A DNA stretch of 37,751 bases from NCBI GenBank assembly GCA_021845665.1, contig JAJZVO010000041.1:1-37751 (forward strand), given 5' to 3'. Positions 34,262-37,751 of this stretch are shown in pieces (position 1 is the first letter of the stretch; every line of letters starts with the position of its first letter). A model generated the notes under the pieces. That model was given only the letters and a program-made list of their open reading frames with translations, searched no databases and was not told where the DNA came from. The stretch comes from Bacteroidota bacterium (lineage in GTDB: Bacteria; Bacteroidota; Ignavibacteria; Kryptoniales; JAKASW01). Position numbers and translations under genes: made by a program.

Positions 34262-35035
34262 CTACAATTGGGCGATGAATTCCTTGGCTCTTGCGGCGTA
34301 TTGGGATTTAGGGTCTTTGCTGATCAGTTCCTCCCATGTCGCTCGCGCTTCCGGCTTGTTGCCGAGATGAACGTATGACATTCCAAGCATGAGATAAGCT
34401 GCGCCCGTCTTGTAACTGTGGCCGGATGCCAGTACAGACTTGAATGAGTTTGCCGCGTCCGTATACTTCTGTTGAGCATAATAGCATTCACCCATCCAAT
34501 AGACCGCGTTGCTCGTCATGTTCGGCACCACCTTGCTGCCGCTGAGGTTACTGAAGATAGCCAGCGCTTCACTGTACTTCCGAGTCTTAAAGAGATTAAG
34601 TCCATGATCGTAGCCCTGCATGAATTCAGCCTGAGTCGTGACGGGACCGAGTCCACTCCCCAGCGAACCCCGTTCCGCGTCAGCGCTCCTTGCGCTAAGG
34701 TCGCGATTGAGTTGCTTCTGAATTGTGAGTTCGGAGTCCAGCTGGTTCACTCGCGCCTGAAGGTCCTGAAGATCCTGCCATTGCTGACTGCTTTGCCCAA
34801 GTCTTGATGAAAGGTCCGCAACCTTTGCGTTCAAGGCCTTCTTTTCCTGTTCGAGCTGAGTCACGGATTTCCTCATCTGCGAGTTCTGAGCTTGCAATTG
34901 CTGGTTTTCGAAGGTCAATGAATCCGCGCTGACCTTCGACGATTCAACACTCGACCCGCACCCGGCAAGTAGGAGGTTAGCCGCAAAAAATAACGCTATC
35001 AACAGATAAGATGCCCCATGCAGTGATCGTTTCAT
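34262..35035 (-). CDS. YbgF/CpoB-like TPR lipoprotein
   Basis: A 257-aa lipoprotein. The ATG at 35035 has an excellent GAGGAGGG ribosome-binding site and begins a lipoprotein signal peptide with lipobox L-A-G-C26. In-frame codons further upstream are rejected. Residues ~40-115 form a coiled coil (long runs of Gln/Leu/Glu/Lys heptads), and ~150-257 hold TPR-type repeats (GLNLFKTRKYSEALAIFSNL, VYWMGECYYAQQKYTDAANSFKSVL, RATWEELISKDPKSQYAARAKEFI). That is the layout of YbgF/CpoB, which works with Tol-Pal and cell-wall synthesis. No tol or pal genes are nearby, so the name is by domain layout only. Confidence 0.85.
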   Translation of the reverse strand: MKRSLHGASYLLIALFFAANLLLAGCGSSVESSKVSADSLTFENQQLQAQNSQMRKSVTQLEQEKKALNAKVADLSSRLGQSSQQWQDLQDLQARVNQLDSELTIQKQLNRDLSARSADAERGSLGSGLGPVTTQAEFMQGYDHGLNLFKTRKYSEALAIFSNLSGSKVVPNMTSNAVYWMGECYYAQQKYTDAANSFKSVLASGHSYKTGAAYLMLGMSYVHLGNKPEARATWEELISKDPKSQYAARAKEFIAQL

Positions 35036-35498
35036 AAGGATTTCCCTCCTCGAGATTAAGGTTAAAATTCGAATGAAATTAGACAAGAGGCCCATAAAAG
35101 TCAAGAAAGTTGACCCCTATTTATTTCCGGTCACATCAGTGAGGTTGATAGTCTTTAAACTTCCTTTCTTCTAATACTGAACGGCAATTGGACTTAATGC
35201 GGAAATCTGGTGGTGCCGCATTCTTGGTTAACATTGTCCGAGAAGACACCCATCTAATTGCCAAGTTCCGCATGACGGGTTCACACATGTTCCATATTAG
35301 ATAGTAATGCTCGGAATCCGCCGGGAGCAGATAAAATTATTCTTACTTCAAGGACTTAGCGATTCTTCGGAGTCCCGGCGGTTCGTTTCAAACACCCCTG
35401 AAAAGGAAATCGAATTCGGATACTTCGGAATCTCCGTAGTTAGCATTTATTTCAGTATTTCGATAGATTCAAATTATACATGACAGTAAGGAAGCAAA
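35036..35498. other. 463-nt intergenic region with a CCGCCGGGA dyad
   Basis: Divergent region between the YbgF-like lipoprotein (minus) and the GH13 gene (plus); I see no gene in it. A 9-bp inverted repeat (35318-35326 CCGCCGGGA with 35373-35381 TCCCGGCGG) is separated by 46 nt and could be an operator pair or part of a leader structure. TTATAC at about 35474 is a possible -10 for the GH13 gene, but its -35 is poor. AAGGA precedes the GH13 ATG. Confidence 0.45.
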
Positions 35499-37745
35499 AT
35501 GCCCGGGTGTGAAGGCAGACGAGAATTCCAGATTTCGAGGAAGGCCAGAGAACAATTCAGGTTCGATGATACCTTCTTCTCAATAACAGGAGACATCCTG
35601 CTGGTTAATCCGCAGGCGGCACAACTCTTCGCGACCGAGCTGAACGACAAGCGAAAGAAAGAAATCGGCAGAGGGAGGAAGCGACATCTTGCTTCGTCCT
35701 CTCCTGTGACCGCAAGTGAAATAAATGCGATGGGACTCTTCCACGAGGTACTTCACTTTATCATAGCCAGCTATGAGAAAAACGTTAACCGGCAAGTGTT
35801 CGACAAACTGGACAACTGGTTGTCCGGACAGATAGGGAAAAAGGATCTCTCCGGTCTGCAGCATACTTTCCTGGACTTATTTCCCCCGACTCCTGTATTT
35901 CGTAACGAAGTAAATGCCGAGACTTTTTTATCCGGAAACGACTTCGGTCTGAACGGAAGACGGGTCGTGTTCGAAGAGCTCATCCTGCTCTGGCTTCAGA
36001 ATAGAAATCCTGCCTTCGATGCAATTGCGGATCTCATCGATGACTCGGCTCTCGACGAAAGGAGCGCGTATGAGAAAGCCCTCGCGGCGACAAATGTCTT
36101 CTTCGATACCCAGCCGGGGTACGGTCCTGCCGATTCGCCTCTCCTGAAAATGCTTCTCGCCCCGATACAAGCTAGTCCGGAGTCGATCTCCGGCCAGCTC
36201 CAGTTCATCGTTGAAAATTGGGGGGACATTCTGAAGGACTCTCCATTCCTGACAAGAATACTACGGGCAATCGATTTCGTGAAGGAGGAAGGGAAGTATT
36301 TCATGATGCTCGCGCAGGCACAGGCGGACAAAGCAAAAATTCCGAATGTCCGCAGGCCAGGCTTCGAAGGATTTGGCGAACGGGCATCCGAACCTGTGCT
36401 GAAATTCCGGGGCACGGGCGCCGAGTACGAACCCGAGAACTTCAGTGCCGACCTGGGCTGGATGCCGCGACTTGTGTTGATTGCAAAAAATGTATTCGTG
36501 TGGCTTGATCAGCTGAGTAAGAAATACCGCAGGCAAATCGACAGGCTCGATCTCATCCCGGATGAGGAACTGGAGACCATCGCGCACCGCGGCTTCACCG
36601 GACTATGGCTCATCGGGATATGGAAACGCAGCGAAGCGTCTCGCAAAATCAAGCATCTTAACGGCAATCCTGACGCGATTGCCTCCGCCTATTCGCTCGA
36701 TGCCTATGAAATAGCCTCGGAATTGGGAGGCGATCAGTCTTACCGCAATCTAAAAGATAGAGCCTGGCGCCATGGAGTCCGGCTTGCCAGTGACATGGTC
36801 CCTAACCACATGGGAATCGACTCCACGTGGTTGATTAACCACCCCGACTGGTTCCTTTCCTCCGAATATCCGCCCTATCCCAATTATTCTTTTAATGGTC
36901 CTGATCTTAGCGGTGACGAACGGGTTGGAATTTTCATTGAAGATGGATACTGGAGCAAGCGGGATGCATCGGTTGTATTCAAGAGGCTCGATAGGTGGAC
37001 TGGAGAAGTGAGGCACGTCTATCATGGCAACGACGGAACGCACATGCCCTGGAACGACACGGCTCAGCTCGATTTCACAAAACCTGAAGTCAGGGAAGCT
37101 GTGATACAGAGAATTCTCCACGTGGCTAAGATGTTTCCAATAATCAGGTTCGATGCCGCGATGGTTCTTAGCAAGAAACATTATCAACGGCTTTGGTTCC
37201 CCGAGCCGGGTACCGGAGGCGCGATCCCCTCCCGTTCCAATTTCTCGATGACAAAGGAGGAATTTGATACTGTTATGCCCGTCGAATTCTGGCGAGAGGT
37301 TGTGGACAGGATCCAGCATGAGGCGCCTGACACTTTACTCCTGGCCGAGGCGTTTTGGCTTATGGAAGGATACTTCGTCCGAACGCTTGGAATGCACAGG
37401 GTCTATAATAGCGCTTTCATGAACATGCTTAAACGCGAGGAGAATGGGAACTACCGTCAGGTTATCAAGAATGTTCTCGAATATAACCCGCAGATACTCA
37501 AACGATTTGTCAATTTTCTAAATAATCCTGATGAGGAGACAGCCATTGCCCAGTTCGGAAAGGATGACAAATATTTTGGTGTCTGCGTCTTAATGGCTAC
37601 GATGCCGGGGCTCCCGATGTTTGGTCACGGCCAGGTGGAAGGTCTGACGGAGAAATACGGGATGGAATTTAAACGAGCCTATCGTGACGAAAGAGAGGAT
37701 GAGAGCCTCGTTGCCAGGCACGACAGAGAGATTTTCCACTCTTGA
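35499..37745 (+). CDS. GH13 alpha-glucan-acting enzyme with unusual N-terminal domain, frameshifted near the window edge
   Basis: The visible frame is 748 aa. From about residue 320 it is a GH13 barrel: region I DMVPNH (D432-H437), nucleophile D552 (IIRFDAAM), acid/base E617 (LLLAEAFW) and the region IV aspartate D678 (FLNNPDEE). All catalytic residues are present. Residues 1-~320 are a separate, mostly helical domain I do not recognise, with an HEVLH string at 82-86. The frame ends EIFHS-stop. One extra C in the TTTTCC run near 37735 would give EIFPLLRM and keep the frame open to the window end. The true gene is therefore probably longer. Substrate (starch, glycogen, trehalose-type) is not deducible. 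Confidence 0.85.
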   Translation: MPGCEGRREFQISRKAREQFRFDDTFFSITGDILLVNPQAAQLFATELNDKRKKEIGRGRKRHLASSSPVTASEINAMGLFHEVLHFIIASYEKNVNRQVFDKLDNWLSGQIGKKDLSGLQHTFLDLFPPTPVFRNEVNAETFLSGNDFGLNGRRVVFEELILLWLQNRNPAFDAIADLIDDSALDERSAYEKALAATNVFFDTQPGYGPADSPLLKMLLAPIQASPESISGQLQFIVENWGDILKDSPFLTRILRAIDFVKEEGKYFMMLAQAQADKAKIPNVRRPGFEGFGERASEPVLKFRGTGAEYEPENFSADLGWMPRLVLIAKNVFVWLDQLSKKYRRQIDRLDLIPDEELETIAHRGFTGLWLIGIWKRSEASRKIKHLNGNPDAIASAYSLDAYEIASELGGDQSYRNLKDRAWRHGVRLASDMVPNHMGIDSTWLINHPDWFLSSEYPPYPNYSFNGPDLSGDERVGIFIEDGYWSKRDASVVFKRLDRWTGEVRHVYHGNDGTHMPWNDTAQLDFTKPEVREAVIQRILHVAKMFPIIRFDAAMVLSKKHYQRLWFPEPGTGGAIPSRSNFSMTKEEFDTVMPVEFWREVVDRIQHEAPDTLLLAEAFWLMEGYFVRTLGMHRVYNSAFMNMLKREENGNYRQVIKNVLEYNPQILKRFVNFLNNPDEETAIAQFGKDDKYFGVCVLMATMPGLPMFGHGQVEGLTEKYGMEFKRAYRDEREDESLVARHDREIFHS

Positions 37746-37751
37746 GGATGA

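Overview
The window looks like bacterial chromosome from the Fibrobacterota-Chlorobi-Bacteroidota (FCB) side of the tree, most likely an Ignavibacteria/Kryptonia-like lineage. This rests on gene content: a secreted protein with a PFNP-type C-terminal sorting domain, a signal-peptide protein of the FCB family often labelled 'asparagine synthetase B', TPR- and lipoprotein-rich envelope genes, and a two-subunit-type glycine decarboxylase. Base composition is roughly half GC. No phylogeny was run, so the placement is an inference. I see no phage, plasmid or CRISPR signature.

Layout. (1) 183-3332: a secreted TPR protein and a secreted FCB protein in one operon. (2) 3333-3733: a 400-nt convergent intergenic region holding two repeat-like palindromic structures. 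(3) 3734-5595, minus strand: a CoA-binding protein and gcvPB. (4) 5854-9614, plus strand: lemA, a TPM-domain protein, a DAHP synthase, a second TPM protein and a nitrilase, tightly packed. (5) 9740-20886, plus strand: htpX, glutamate dehydrogenase, a C-terminally anchored unknown, a BamD-like lipoprotein, a thioesterase, an FG-GAP protein, a secreted metalloprotease, a CcmA-like ATPase, a copper P-type ATPase and a copper chaperone, with many overlapping starts and stops. (6) 20922-20949: a bidirectional terminator. (7) 20979-25346, minus strand: ccmB-ccmC-ccmD-ccmE-ccmF for cytochrome c maturation. (8) 25441-25680: two tRNA-Ser genes. (9) 25883-28253, plus strand: a TPR protein and aroE. (10) 28276-31558, minus strand: a small HEPN-like protein and uvrA. 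(11) 31655-34238, plus strand: an ATP-grasp enzyme and a DEDDh exonuclease/GIY-YIG nuclease that appears split by a frameshift. (12) 34262-35035, minus strand: a YbgF/CpoB-like lipoprotein. (13) 35499 to the end: a GH13 glycosidase that also appears to be frameshifted and to run off the window.

How the genes work together. The most coherent theme is heme and copper handling: the CcmA-like ATPase and CopA/CopZ converge on ccmBCDEF. CcmE carries a CxxxY heme-binding motif in place of HxxxY, a variant known from Ccm systems that lack CcmG and CcmH, and neither is present here. A second theme is envelope quality control (LemA, two TPM proteins, HtpX, BamD-like and YbgF-like lipoproteins). The third is DNA repair (UvrA, plus an exonuclease joined to a UvrC-like nuclease module). 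I found no wholly new system. The best leads are the CcmE variant with its split operon, two probable single-base frameshifts, and the palindromic elements near 3.4-3.6 kb.
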